Part shown: positions 1 to 5,807 of the stretch, in pieces
Position numbering within the stretch: the stretch's first letter is position 1
Layout of the letters: each line of letters opens with the position of its first letter
Source of the DNA: Planctomycetaceae bacterium
GTDB taxonomy: Bacteria; Planctomycetota; Planctomycetia; Pirellulales; UBA1268
NCBI GenBank assembly: GCA_947464585.1
Contig: CANHYS010000139.1
Location: 1 to 6,325 of the forward strand
DNA: 6,325 bases
Reading direction: 5' to 3'
Translations under genes and position numbers: made by a program
Notes under the pieces: generated by a model
What the model was told of the DNA's origin: nothing
Seen by the model: the letters and a program-made list of their open reading frames with translations, nothing else
Database searches by the model: none

Positions 1-243
1 AGCAGTTGTTTTGGTGGCGCGAACAGCTGCCGCCGTCCGTCGTTCATGGAGTTTCGCTCGCCCTGTGGGGGAGGCGCCGCGCCCTGTGCGGCCCCGCAGC
101 CCCAGCCCTGCCAGCCTGCCTGTGGGGCTCCGATGCACGAGCCGGCATGTGGTCCGGCCTGCGGTTCGTGCGGCGAAGGCGGTGGCATGATGTCGGCGCC
201 TTCCTCGGCGCCGGTGATGGTCGAGCCCGGGACCTTTAGCTGA
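1..243 (+). CDS. Cys/Pro/Gly-rich hypothetical protein, C-terminal fragment (5' truncated)
   Basis: The frame is open from base 1 to a TGA at 241-243, giving 80 residues of a gene that begins outside the window. The visible part is low-complexity, rich in Cys, Pro, Gly and Ala. Cys residues recur in short motifs such as PACGAP, PACGPACGSCG and PCGGG, and the end is Met/Ser/Pro-rich (MMSAPSSAPVMVEPGTFS). There is no catalytic motif or membrane segment. Cys-rich tails of this kind are seen in planctomycete exported or envelope-associated proteins; placing this protein there is inference. An internal ATG at 46 could start a 65-residue protein, but the frame is already open upstream and no ribosome binding site precedes that ATG. 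The overlapping frame starting near 6 has the arginine-rich composition of a shadow frame. I do not recognise a function. Whether it is a real gene is moderately likely. Confidence 0.5.
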   Translation, partial: SSCFGGANSCRRPSFMEFRSPCGGGAAPCAAPQPQPCQPACGAPMHEPACGPACGSCGEGGGMMSAPSSAPVMVEPGTFS

Positions 244-382
244 CCGACGGCGGTTGGGATCGTCCGCCCCTCCGGTGATGTGCCGCTCTTGCCGGCCAAG
301 CGTCGGGCAAGCAGCACGCAGTGTGCCTGCTCCCGATTCGAGCGGCTCGTCACCGGCGGGGCGGAACATGCTGGGTGCCGTG

Positions 383-407
383 ACCGGCGGTGGTGGGCCG
401 CCGGTTT
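383..407 (+). terminator. Possible weak intrinsic terminator of the upstream gene
   Basis: A perfect 8-bp stem, ACCGGCGG (383-390) and CCGCCGGT (398-405), encloses a 7-base loop. The last stem base and the next two form a short TTT run. The U-tract is too short for a textbook rho-independent terminator, so this is tentative. The site is 140 bases after the upstream stop codon and just before the palindromic repeat at 416-435. Confidence 0.35.
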
Positions 408-413
408 CATAAA

Positions 414-436
414 AGCCCCCGGCGGAAGCCGGGGGA
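414..436. repeat. GC-rich palindromic repeat, copy 1
   Basis: A perfect stem CCCCCGGC (416-423) / GCCGGGGG (428-435) encloses the tetraloop GGAA. A second copy lies at 6173-6195 in the opposite orientation. Over 23 aligned bases the two differ only at two loop positions. On the reverse strand the hairpin is followed by CTTTT, so it could stop leftward transcription, but no reverse-strand gene lies to its right before ffh. Two near-identical palindromes in unrelated intergenic spaces suggest a dispersed REP-like family (inference). Confidence 0.7.
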
Positions 437-491
437 CTCCGGGCGTAAACACCTCCTCGCGTGCCATTCCGCACGAAAAGAGCCGGCCTTT

Positions 492-519
492 TTGGGGGGC
501 TCCTCGCCGCTCGTATACT
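492..519 (+). promoter_or_regulatory. Probable sigma-70-type promoter of ffh
   Basis: TATACT at 514-519 matches the -10 consensus TATAAT at five of six positions. It is preceded, after a 16-base spacer, by TTGGGG at 492-497, which shares only TTG with the -35 consensus. Transcription starting near 526 would leave a leader of about 25 bases before the ffh ATG. The -10 stands out in GC-rich surroundings; the -35 is weak. Confidence 0.45.
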
Positions 520-551
520 CCCGGCTCCCGTTTTCCCCTCACGGAGCCGTC

Positions 552-2018
552 ATGTTCGAGTCGCTCACCGCCTCGCTTTCGTCCGCCCTCAACACCCTGC
601 GGGGCCGCGGCAAGCTCACCGAAGCGAACATGCGCGAGGGGCTCTCGGGGGTCCGCACCGCGCTCCTGGAAGCGGACGTCGCCTATGACGTCGTCGAGAC
701 GTTCCTCTCGCGGGTGGTCGACGATGCGGTGGGGTCGAAGGTGCTCGAGTCGCTCGATCCGGCCCAGCAGCTCGTCGGCATCGTGCACCAGGAACTCGTC
801 AACCTCATGGGGCCGGTGGACCACTCGCTCCACCTGCAGCCGGGCAAGACCACCATCCTGATGCTCTGCGGCCTGCAGGGTTCGGGCAAGACGACCTCCT
901 GCGGCAAGCTGGCGAAGCGGATCAAGGAGCAGGGGCGGGGCGTGATGCTCGTGGCTGCCGACTTGCAGCGTCCGGCGGCGATCGAGCAGCTGGCGGTGCT
1001 CGGTGGGCAGATCGGCGTGCCGGTGCACGTGCCAGACGGGGTCACCGATCCGGTCGCCGTCTGTCGTGCCGGCGTGGCCCGCGCCCAGAAGGAGGGCATC
1101 TCCGTCGTCATCCTCGACACGGCCGGCCGCCTCTCGATCGACGAGGCGCTCATGCAGGAGCTCACGAAGATCGATCGCACCGTGGGCCCCGACCAGGTCT
1201 ACCTCGTGGTCGACGCGATGACCGGACAGGACGCGGTGAAGAGCGCCAAGGCCTTCAACGAAGCACTCGAACTCGACGGCGTCATCATGACGAAGCTCGA
1301 CGGTGACGCCCGTGGCGGTGCCGCGCTCTCCGTGAAGAGCGTGACGGGGGTGCCGATCAAGTTCGTCGGCACCGGTGAGCAGATCGATGCTCTGGAGGAT
1401 TTTCATGCCGAGCGGATGGCGGGCCGCATCCTCGGCATGGGCGACGTCGTCACGCTGGTCGAGGAGGCACAGCGGAAGTTCGATCAGGACGAGATGAAGC
1501 GGCAGGAGGAACGGCTCCGCGCGGGCGAGTTCACGCTCGACGACTTCAAGAAGGTGCTGCTGCAGACCCGCCGCCTGGGGCCGATGGGCAAGGTGCTGGG
1601 CATGATCCCGGGCATGAGTGGCATGCAGGAGATGCTGGCCGGCGCCGACCTCGACAAGGACGTCAATCGTCTCTTCGGCATCATCGACGCGATGACGCCG
1701 TCCGAGCGGCGCAACCCCTCGCGGGTGATCGACCAGTCGCGCCGTCGCCGCATCGCCGTGGGTGCGGGCGTCGACCCGCACGAGGTGGGCGATCTGGTCA
1801 AGCAGTTCGACGGCATGAGCGCGATGATGAAGGGCATGGCGGGGCTGGGCATGCGGGACCGTCTCCGCGAGGTGCAGCGGCTGCAGGCGCAGATGAGCAA
1901 TCCCGCCGCGCGGCTCGGCAGGCCGAAGGGCGACACAGGCAAGCGGCTCACCGCCGATGAGCGGCGCAAGCAGAAGAAGCAGCGTGAGAAGGACGCCCGC
2001 CGCAAGAGGCGAGGCTGA
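552..2018 (+). CDS. ffh: Signal recognition particle protein Ffh (SRP54 GTPase)
   Basis: Ffh binds 4.5S RNA and the signal sequences of nascent membrane and secreted proteins. It docks with FtsY at the inner membrane in a GTP-dependent cycle. The protein is 488 residues, slightly longer than the usual 450 or so. The N domain (about 1-95) carries the typical ALLEADVA stretch. The G domain (about 98-295) has the P-loop GLQGSGKTT (107-115), DTAGR (189-193), TKLDGD (247-252) and GTGEQ (273-277). The Met-rich M domain follows, with the RNA- and signal-binding section [11 protein letters not shown] (396-406) and a strongly basic C-terminus ([18 protein letters not shown]). The ATG at 552 gives the canonical MFESL N-terminus and sits 5 bases after CGGAG. 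The frame extends upstream to 390, but that extension does not resemble Ffh and crosses the promoter and palindromic repeat. A terminator follows directly, so the gene is probably transcribed alone. Confidence 0.97.
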   Translation: MFESLTASLSSALNTLRGRGKLTEANMREGLSGVRTALLEADVAYDVVETFLSRVVDDAVGSKVLESLDPAQQLVGIVHQELVNLMGPVDHSLHLQPGKTTILMLCGLQGSGKTTSCGKLAKRIKEQGRGVMLVAADLQRPAAIEQLAVLGGQIGVPVHVPDGVTDPVAVCRAGVARAQKEGISVVILDTAGRLSIDEALMQELTKIDRTVGPDQVYLVVDAMTGQDAVKSAKAFNEALELDGVIMTKLDGDARGGAALSVKSVTGVPIKFVGTGEQIDALEDFHAERMAGRILGMGDVVTLVEEAQRKFDQDEMKRQEERLRAGEFTLDDFKKVLLQTRRLGPMGKVLGMIPGMSGMQEMLAGADLDKDVNRLFGIIDAMTPSERRNPSRVIDQSRRRRIAVGAGVDPHEVGDLVKQFDGMSAMMKGMAGLGMRDRLREVQRLQAQMSNPAARLGRPKGDTGKRLTADERRKQKKQREKDARRKRRG

Positions 2019-2025
2019 CTTCACG

Positions 2026-2054
2026 AAAAACATCGCATCGTGCGATTTTTTCTT
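2026..2054 (+). terminator. Intrinsic terminator of ffh
   Basis: The stem ATCGCA (2032-2037) / TGCGAT (2041-2046) has a TCG loop. It is preceded by an A-run at 2026-2030 and followed by TTTTTCTT (2047-2054). It begins 7 bases after the ffh stop codon. The A-run and T-run can extend the pairing. The A-rich 5' side would also work in the reverse direction, but no reverse-strand gene ends here. Confidence 0.82.
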
Positions 2055-2055
2055 G

Positions 2056-2098
2056 GCGGGCCTCCGCCCGCTGGCGTGAGCGTGGCATCCTGCCACGC
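2056..2098. other. Tandem GC-rich hairpins after the ffh terminator
   Basis: Two perfect hairpins follow the terminator. The first is GCGGGC (2056-2061) / GCCCGC (2066-2071) with a CTCC loop. The second is GCGTGGCA (2080-2087) / TGCCACGC (2091-2098) with a TCC loop. Neither has a T-run. The segment between them contains GCGTGAGCG (2074-2082), which also occurs in both copies of the tandem repeat at the right end of the window. This may be another degenerate dispersed repeat (inference). Confidence 0.5.
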
Positions 2099-2162
2099 AA
2101 TGGGTAGACCGGGCAGCCGGGATCGGCGGTGCGTCCCATGAAGCGGCTCGCGATGGCGTCGA

Positions 2163-2183
2163 TTTCCGCAAAAACAGCGGAAA
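2163..2183. other. Hairpin upstream of the rpsP promoter
   Basis: A perfect 7-bp stem, TTTCCGC (2163-2169) / GCGGAAA (2177-2183), encloses the loop AAAAACA. It lies about 23 bases before the putative rpsP -35 element. Its role is unknown. The A-rich loop and 3' flank could also act as an UP-like AT-rich patch for the promoter. Confidence 0.35.
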
Positions 2184-2205
2184 AACCGGGGTCTGGAAGG
2201 TGGGC

Positions 2206-2233
2206 TTGGGTTCCGGCGCCGGTCGGGTACGCT
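2206..2233 (+). promoter_or_regulatory. Possible promoter of the rpsP-trmD-rplS-yraN cluster
   Basis: TTGGGT (2206-2211) and TACGCT (2228-2233) are separated by 16 bases, the same spacing and the same TTGGG start as the ffh promoter candidate. TACGCT keeps the key T, A and final T of a -10 element. The spacer contains a perfect 10-base palindrome, CCGGCGCCGG (2213-2222), which could be an operator or chance in GC-rich DNA. The leader to the GTG start would be about 30 bases. A promoter is expected here because ffh is terminated upstream. Confidence 0.35.
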
Positions 2234-2271
2234 AAGGGGCTCGATCAATCATTTCCGAGGAGACTCTGACC

Positions 2272-2760
2272 GTGGCTGTGGCGATTCGAATGAAGCGGAT
2301 GGGCCGGAAGAACCGCGCCTTCTACAGAATCTGTGCGACCGACCGACGAAGCCCGCGAGACGGCCGCGTGATCGAGGTGCTGGGCACCTACGATACGTCC
2401 GTTCCCGATACCGATGCCCGCTGCCTGCTCGACAACGACCGCGTGGCCTACTGGCTGAGCGTTGGCGCCCAGCCGAGCGATGCCGTCCGCGTGCTCGTGA
2501 AGAAGTACGGCAAGAACGGCACCCGCCTCAAGGAAATGGAGCAGGCCCGCGCCAAGCTCTCGATGCCCAGGGTTGTGCCCGAAGCCGGTGAGCCGGTGTT
2601 CGTGCCCGAGCCGAAGGCGGTGCCTGGTGCGGCCGCTCCGGTTGCAGAGGCCGCGGCACCTGCCGAAGCAGCCTCGGAATCGGTGGCTGATGCTCCGGTG
2701 GCCGAAGCAGCCAGCCCCGCGGTCGAAGCCGGTGGGGAATCGCAGCCAGAGCAAGCCTGA
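2272..2760 (+). CDS. rpsP: 30S ribosomal protein S16 with Ala/Pro/Glu-rich tail
   Basis: S16 is a primary 16S rRNA-binding protein needed for assembly of the 30S subunit body. The core (about 1-90) is typical: [20 protein letters not shown], then [17 protein letters not shown], then a segment matching the usual YWLSxGAQPSD motif at 60-70. The protein has 162 residues, whereas S16 is normally about 80-90. The excess (about 105-162) is a low-complexity extension of Ala, Pro, Glu and Val with few basic residues, probably disordered. The start is GTG at 2272, 9 bases after GAGGAG (2257-2262). A second in-frame GTG at 2278 would be 15 bases from that site and would remove the conserved first two residues. 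It is the first gene of a same-strand cluster, with trmD 19 bases downstream. Confidence 0.96.
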   Translation: MAVAIRMKRMGRKNRAFYRICATDRRSPRDGRVIEVLGTYDTSVPDTDARCLLDNDRVAYWLSVGAQPSDAVRVLVKKYGKNGTRLKEMEQARAKLSMPRVVPEAGEPVFVPEPKAVPGAAAPVAEAAAPAEAASESVADAPVAEAASPAVEAGGESQPEQA

Positions 2761-2779
2761 TAATGCCTCTGCCATTCCC

Positions 2780-3475
2780 ATGCGCATCGACATCCTCACC
2801 CTGTTCCCCGAGATGTTCACGGGCTTCCTCGAAGGAAGTCTGCTCGGTGAAGCACGTCGTTCACGGCTGATCGACGTCTGTCTGACGAACATCAGGGACT
2901 TCGCCGAGGGCGTGCATCGGCAGGTGGACGACAGGCCGTATGGCGGCGGGCCTGGCATGCTGCTGATGCCCGGGCCGGTCGTGTCGTGCGTCGAGGCCGT
3001 GCAGCAGCAGGCCGACGTCCCCGGCCATCTCGTGATGCTGACGCCCGGCGGTCGGCGGTTGGATCAGGCCGGTGTCGAAGAACTCGCTCGCAAGCAGCGG
3101 ATCGTGCTCGTGTGTGGCCGCTACGAGGGCTTCGACGACCGTGTCCGCGAAACACTCCAGCCCGATGAGATCTCCATCGGCGACTATGTGCTCTCCGGCG
3201 GCGAGGTGGCGGCGATGGTGATCGTCGACGCGGTCGCCCGCCTGCTGCCCGGCGTTCTGGGCGACGAAGAGAGTGCCCGTCAGGATTCCTTCTCCGGCGC
3301 CGACCGCCTGGTGGAAGGCCCCCAATACACTCGGCCGCGGGAGTTTCGCGGCCTGCGCGTGCCCGACGTGCTGTTGTCGGGCGACCATGGCCGGATCGCA
3401 ACGTGGCGGCACGAACAGGCCGTCGATGCGACCCGTCGCCGTGTCCCAGCCAATCTTTCCCCAAACCGTTCCTGA
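2780..3475 (+). CDS. trmD: tRNA (guanine-N1)-methyltransferase TrmD
   Basis: TrmD methylates N1 of G37 in tRNAs using S-adenosylmethionine, which prevents +1 frameshifting. The 231 residues are close to the usual length. It starts [13 protein letters not shown]. It carries [12 protein letters not shown] (49-60), the knotted SPOUT cofactor-site motifs LTPGG (87-91), [11 protein letters not shown] (112-122) and [13 protein letters not shown] (130-142), and then RQDSF with the probable catalytic Asp169, PQYTRP (181-186) and [10 protein letters not shown] (194-203). The frame is open upstream to 2573, inside rpsP, but the ATG at 2780 gives the canonical N-terminus. No clear ribosome binding site precedes it, so translation may depend on coupling to rpsP, which ends 19 bases earlier. 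In many bacteria rimM lies between rpsP and trmD; here there is no room for it. Confidence 0.96.
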   Translation: MRIDILTLFPEMFTGFLEGSLLGEARRSRLIDVCLTNIRDFAEGVHRQVDDRPYGGGPGMLLMPGPVVSCVEAVQQQADVPGHLVMLTPGGRRLDQAGVEELARKQRIVLVCGRYEGFDDRVRETLQPDEISIGDYVLSGGEVAAMVIVDAVARLLPGVLGDEESARQDSFSGADRLVEGPQYTRPREFRGLRVPDVLLSGDHGRIATWRHEQAVDATRRRVPANLSPNRS

Positions 3476-3480
3476 AGGAG
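3475..3480 (+). promoter_or_regulatory. Ribosome binding site of rplS overlapping the trmD stop
   Basis: AAGGAG begins on the last base of the trmD TGA (3473-3475) and lies 5 bases before the GTG start of rplS. It decides the start, because the same frame is open upstream to 3273 inside trmD. The bases GGAGCCGTC just before the start codon are identical to those before the ffh ATG. Confidence 0.75.
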
Positions 3481-3485
3481 CCGTC

Positions 3486-3905
3486 GTGAGCCAGCAAATC
3501 CTCGCCAAAGTCGAAGCCTCCAGCCTCAAGTCGGAGGTGCCCCAGTTCGCCATCGGCGATACCGTCGACGTGCACACCCGCATTCTCGAAGGTGAGAAGG
3601 AACGTGTCCAGATTTTCAATGGCGTGGTCATCGCCAAGAGCGGCTCCGGAAGCCGGGAGACCTTCACCGTCCGGCGGATCGTGGCGGGCGAGGGCGTCGA
3701 GCGGAAGTTTCCCATCCACTCACCGAAGATCGCCAAGGTCGAGGTGAAGCGGTCGGGCATCGCGCGGCGGGCCAAGCTCTATTACCTCCGCGATCGCGTT
3801 GGCAAGTCGGTCCGCCTCCGCGAGAAGCGCGACGACGTCGCCGCCGCCGAGGCGACGGCGAAGAAGGCAGCTGGCAAGAAGGCCGCGGCCAAGGCCAAGG
3901 CCTGA
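3486..3905 (+). CDS. rplS: 50S ribosomal protein L19 with Ala/Lys-rich tail
   Basis: L19 sits at the 30S-50S interface of the ribosome. The product has 139 residues. The core (about 1-115) shows FAIGDTVDVHTRILEGEKER (21-40), VQIFNGVVIAKSGSGSRETF (41-60), TVRRIVAGEGVERKFPIHSP (61-80) and RRAKLYYLRDRVGKS (94-108), all hallmarks of the family. L19 is commonly about 115 residues; the last 24 here are a repetitive Ala/Lys tail (KKAAGKKAAAKAKA), probably disordered and able to contact RNA. The start is GTG at 3486, fixed by AAGGAG at 3475-3480. The gene is 10 bases from trmD and in the usual trmD-rplS order, so it is very probably cotranscribed. Confidence 0.96.
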   Translation: MSQQILAKVEASSLKSEVPQFAIGDTVDVHTRILEGEKERVQIFNGVVIAKSGSGSRETFTVRRIVAGEGVERKFPIHSPKIAKVEVKRSGIARRAKLYYLRDRVGKSVRLREKRDDVAAAEATAKKAAGKKAAAKAKA

Positions 3906-3939
3906 CGAGGTTTCACGTTCTCACTGTCCTGCGCTCGCC

Positions 3940-4320
3940 ATGAAACCGCGTGATCCACGGCAGGCCCTCGGGCAACGTGGCGAGGCCGAAGCGGAACAGT
4001 TCCTGAAGGGACTGGGCTACCGGATCGTCGGCCGACGAGAGCGGGTGCTGCGAGGAGACATCGATCTGGTGGCCCTCGACGGCCGCACGGTGGTGTTCGT
4101 CGAGGTGCGGTCGCGGACCGACACCACCCACGGCCATCCGGCGGAAACCGTCGGACCACAGAAGCAGCGGCGGATCGCCGAACTGGCCACCGCCTACATT
4201 CGCCGGCACCGGCTCGAGGACTGCCAGGTGCGGATCGACGTGGTGACCGTGACGTTCGGTGCCACGGGATCGCGGCCAGTCGTCGAGCATTTTCAAAACG
4301 CCTTCGACAGTCCCTGGTAG
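3940..4320 (+). CDS. yraN: UPF0102 family protein YraN (predicted nuclease fold)
   Basis: This 126-residue protein matches the UPF0102/YraN family, which has a predicted PD-(D/E)xK nuclease-like fold but no settled function. Visible family features are GQRGEAEAEQFL (11-22), RGDIDLVALDG (38-48), VVFVEVRSR (51-59) and KQRRIAELATAYI (75-87). The putative active-site residues are Glu15, Asp42, Glu55 and the basic Arg57. Arg in place of Lys in the ExK position is also seen in Escherichia coli YraN; GDIDL replaces the more common GEIDL. The ATG at 3940 starts just before the conserved region, and no strong ribosome binding site precedes it. It follows rplS by 34 bases and is probably the last gene of the cluster. 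YraN is often found near rplS, usually with rnhB, which is absent here. Its TAG stop lies inside the GTAG that bounds the inverted-repeat element downstream. Confidence 0.9.
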   Translation: MKPRDPRQALGQRGEAEAEQFLKGLGYRIVGRRERVLRGDIDLVALDGRTVVFVEVRSRTDTTHGHPAETVGPQKQRRIAELATAYIRRHRLEDCQVRIDVVTVTFGATGSRPVVEHFQNAFDSPW

Positions 4321-4429
4321 CTGGAAAATGGGGACGGGAGCGATTTGTGTGGCATCCTCACGCTCTCGGTCGGCAAGCGCGGCATTGCCTTCGACCACTG
4401 AAAAATCGCTCCCGTCCCCATTTTTCTAC
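4317..4429. repeat. REPIN/MITE-like inverted-repeat element between convergent genes
   Basis: The two arms, 4325-4346 and 4403-4424, are perfect reverse complements over 22 bases. Each contains GGGGACGGGAGCGATTT on its own strand. The 56-base centre (4347-4402) has a smaller imperfect hairpin: GGTC and GGCAA (4368-4376) against TTGCC and GACC (4385-4396). Each arm is preceded on its own strand by GTAG: 4317-4320 on the forward strand and CTAC at 4426-4429, which reads GTAG on the reverse strand. A 5' GTAG is a known signature of REP sequences handled by REP-associated tyrosine transposases (RAYTs). The TAG stops of yraN and of the ATPase gene are both inside these GTAG motifs. The arms lack the strong internal hairpin of a classical REP, so MITE is an alternative. 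The structure, with its A- and T-rich ends, could also act as a bidirectional terminator. No transposase is encoded in the window. Confidence 0.75.
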
Positions 4430-5754
4430 GACAGATACCTTCGGCGGTTGACGGCGGCCTGCCAGCGGCCGGTCTTCGTGATGTCGAGGATCTGGGCCTG
4501 CGTGAAGTGTTCACCGTGTTCGAGGATCGCGCGGCGGACCACTTCCTTCACGTCCGCCCCGGTCGCTCCTTCCAGCGACTGCGCCACCGCGTCGTAGTCG
4601 ATCGCCAGCCCGAGCGGCGCCAGATGACGCTCGAGGATGCGGGTCCGCGAGGCCTCGTCGGGCATCGGCAGGGTGACGACCATGTCGAACCGCGACGATC
4701 GCTGGGCGGCAGGGTCGAGGGCCTTCGGGTCGTTCGTGGTGGCGATCGTGAGGATTGCCTCCCGTTCGAGCACGCCATCGAGCGTGGCGAGGAAGTCGGC
4801 CAGCGCCCCGTTGTCGCCATTGGAATCGCGGTGGCCGAGCACCAGGTCGATGTCGTCGAGCACGACGAGCGTGGGGCCGAAGGTCTCTGACGCCGCGTAG
4901 AGTTCGGCGATCATGTGCCGCATGGCGTTGGCGTCGGCGAGGATTGTCGTGTAGCGGTCGCCCAGTTCGCTGGCGATCACGCGGACGAGGTGTGTTTTGC
5001 CGACGCCGGGCGGCCCGGCCACGAGCATGCCGCGGTTGGTGCCCAGGCCCAGGCGGCGCAAGATCTCCCGGCGGCTCGTGGCCGCGGCAAGAAACACGTC
5101 CACCTCCGCCCAGACCTCCGCAGGCAGGATCAGACTGTCACGCGGGTTGGCCAGCGCCGGCGTGATGCCGAGCTTCAGGCAGCCTTCGACGACCGTGGCC
5201 TCGAGCACCTGCCCCCGCAGCGGATTCTCCACGGTCTTGAGCCGATCGCAGAACCGCTTGAGCACCAGTTCCGCGGCCGGCTTGCCGGCGGAACTCGAGA
5301 GGATGGCAAATTCCCGGCTCCAGTGCCGGTCGTCCACGAGCACGCAGAGGGGCTCGGAGTCGAGCGTGCCTCCGGGGAAAAACGCGATGAGACGGCCCGG
5401 CACCGAGACCTTGTCGTCGGCCCCGAGGTCGAGCTGTGACCAGGTGGGAGGCAGGCCGTCGCCGGGTGAGCCGATGATGATGGCACCGGCGTGGCGTTCC
5501 ATTTCAATTCGCAGCAGGTTGCCTAGGATCGCCAGCGACGTGCTCGGGCCGGAATACTTGGTGCTCGCCAGCTGCGTGGCATCGACGTCCAGATGGAGAA
5601 TCGCAAACGACGTCGGCGACAGGGCCGACGCCGGCTGCTGTCCCAGGATTTCTCCCAGCACGCTGATCGTTGCCCGCGTCTCGGCGCTCGCGTTGGCCAG
5701 GATGGCATCGAGCGTGCGGCCGTCGGGTGTGGTGCGGGGGTGCTCGTGTATCAT
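4426..5754 (-). CDS. AAA+ family ATPase with unrecognised N-terminal domain
   Basis: The product has 442 residues. The C-terminal half (about 225-442) is a single AAA+ module. It has Walker A GPPGVGKT (247-254), Walker B LVVLDDID (296-303), sensor 1 IATTND (337-342), a second region of homology with RSSRFD (352-357) supplying putative arginine fingers Arg352 and Arg355, and sensor 2 GATGADVKEVV (396-406). In Walker B the usual catalytic Glu of DE is Asp301 (DD), a conservative change known in some AAA domains such as NSF D2 that may lower hydrolysis. The N-terminal half (1-225) is a mixed soluble domain, probably a substrate or partner adaptor, that I do not recognise. There is no signal peptide, transmembrane segment or peptidase motif, so it is not FtsH or Lon. 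It could be a remodelling or unfolding ATPase of the classic AAA clade; the substrate is unknown. AAAGG lies 8 bases before the ATG. It diverges from the SMR gene and converges on yraN. Confidence 0.88.
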   Translation of the reverse strand: MIHEHPRTTPDGRTLDAILANASAETRATISVLGEILGQQPASALSPTSFAILHLDVDATQLASTKYSGPSTSLAILGNLLRIEMERHAGAIIIGSPGDGLPPTWSQLDLGADDKVSVPGRLIAFFPGGTLDSEPLCVLVDDRHWSREFAILSSSAGKPAAELVLKRFCDRLKTVENPLRGQVLEATVVEGCLKLGITPALANPRDSLILPAEVWAEVDVFLAAATSRREILRRLGLGTNRGMLVAGPPGVGKTHLVRVIASELGDRYTTILADANAMRHMIAELYAASETFGPTLVVLDDIDLVLGHRDSNGDNGALADFLATLDGVLEREAILTIATTNDPKALDPAAQRSSRFDMVVTLPMPDEASRTRILERHLAPLGLAIDYDAVAQSLEGATGADVKEVVRRAILEHGEHFTQAQILDITKTGRWQAAVNRRRYLS

Positions 5755-5807
5755 TATGAGAGCCTTTGTGTGCTGGATCGGGATCGATGTCGAGGAGCTT
5801 GCCGACG

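Larger units (their letters stand above)
244..551. other. Non-coding region between the Cys-rich gene and ffh
   Basis: I see no gene in these 308 bases. They hold a hairpin at 280-317 (outer stem GTGC/GCAC, inner stem CTTGCC/GGCAAG), a hairpin at 383-405 followed by TTT, a palindromic repeat at 416-435, a small hairpin at 460-475 (CGTGC/GCACG) and a probable ffh promoter around 492-519. A 7-bp inverted repeat, GAGCCGG at 480-486 and CCGGCTC at 521-527, brackets the promoter candidate. I looked for a 4.5S/SRP RNA because ffh follows, but the conserved GGAAGCAGCC-type core is absent. Confidence 0.6.

Noticed and set aside
280..317. Candidate SRP (4.5S) RNA upstream of ffh, suggested by a hairpin and a GGCAAGCAGC string
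   Set aside because: The conserved domain IV core (GGAAG and its partner strand around the symmetric loop) is absent, and the hairpin has a 12-base loop of unrelated sequence.
390..551. N-terminal extension of ffh to the upstream ATG at 390
   Set aside because: The extension does not resemble Ffh and would cross the palindromic repeat and promoter. The ATG at 552 has a ribosome binding site and the canonical N-terminus.
2245..2958. Long reverse-strand open frame across rpsP and the start of trmD
   Set aside because: It is the complement of two clear conserved genes and has His/Arg/Gly-rich shadow composition with no family motif.
2861..3775. Reverse-strand open frames of about 275-304 residues across trmD and rplS
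   Set aside because: They are antisense to genes with unmistakable family motifs and are products of GC-rich codon bias.
4325..4424. CRISPR-like repeat pair
   Set aside because: There are only two copies and they are in inverted orientation, with no direct repeats, spacers or cas genes.
5755..5807. Guanidine riboswitch (ykkC or mini-ykkC) upstream of the SMR gene
   Set aside because: There is no pair of hairpins with ACGR loops and the space is only 53 bases. The transporter also looks Qac-type rather than guanidinium-exporting.
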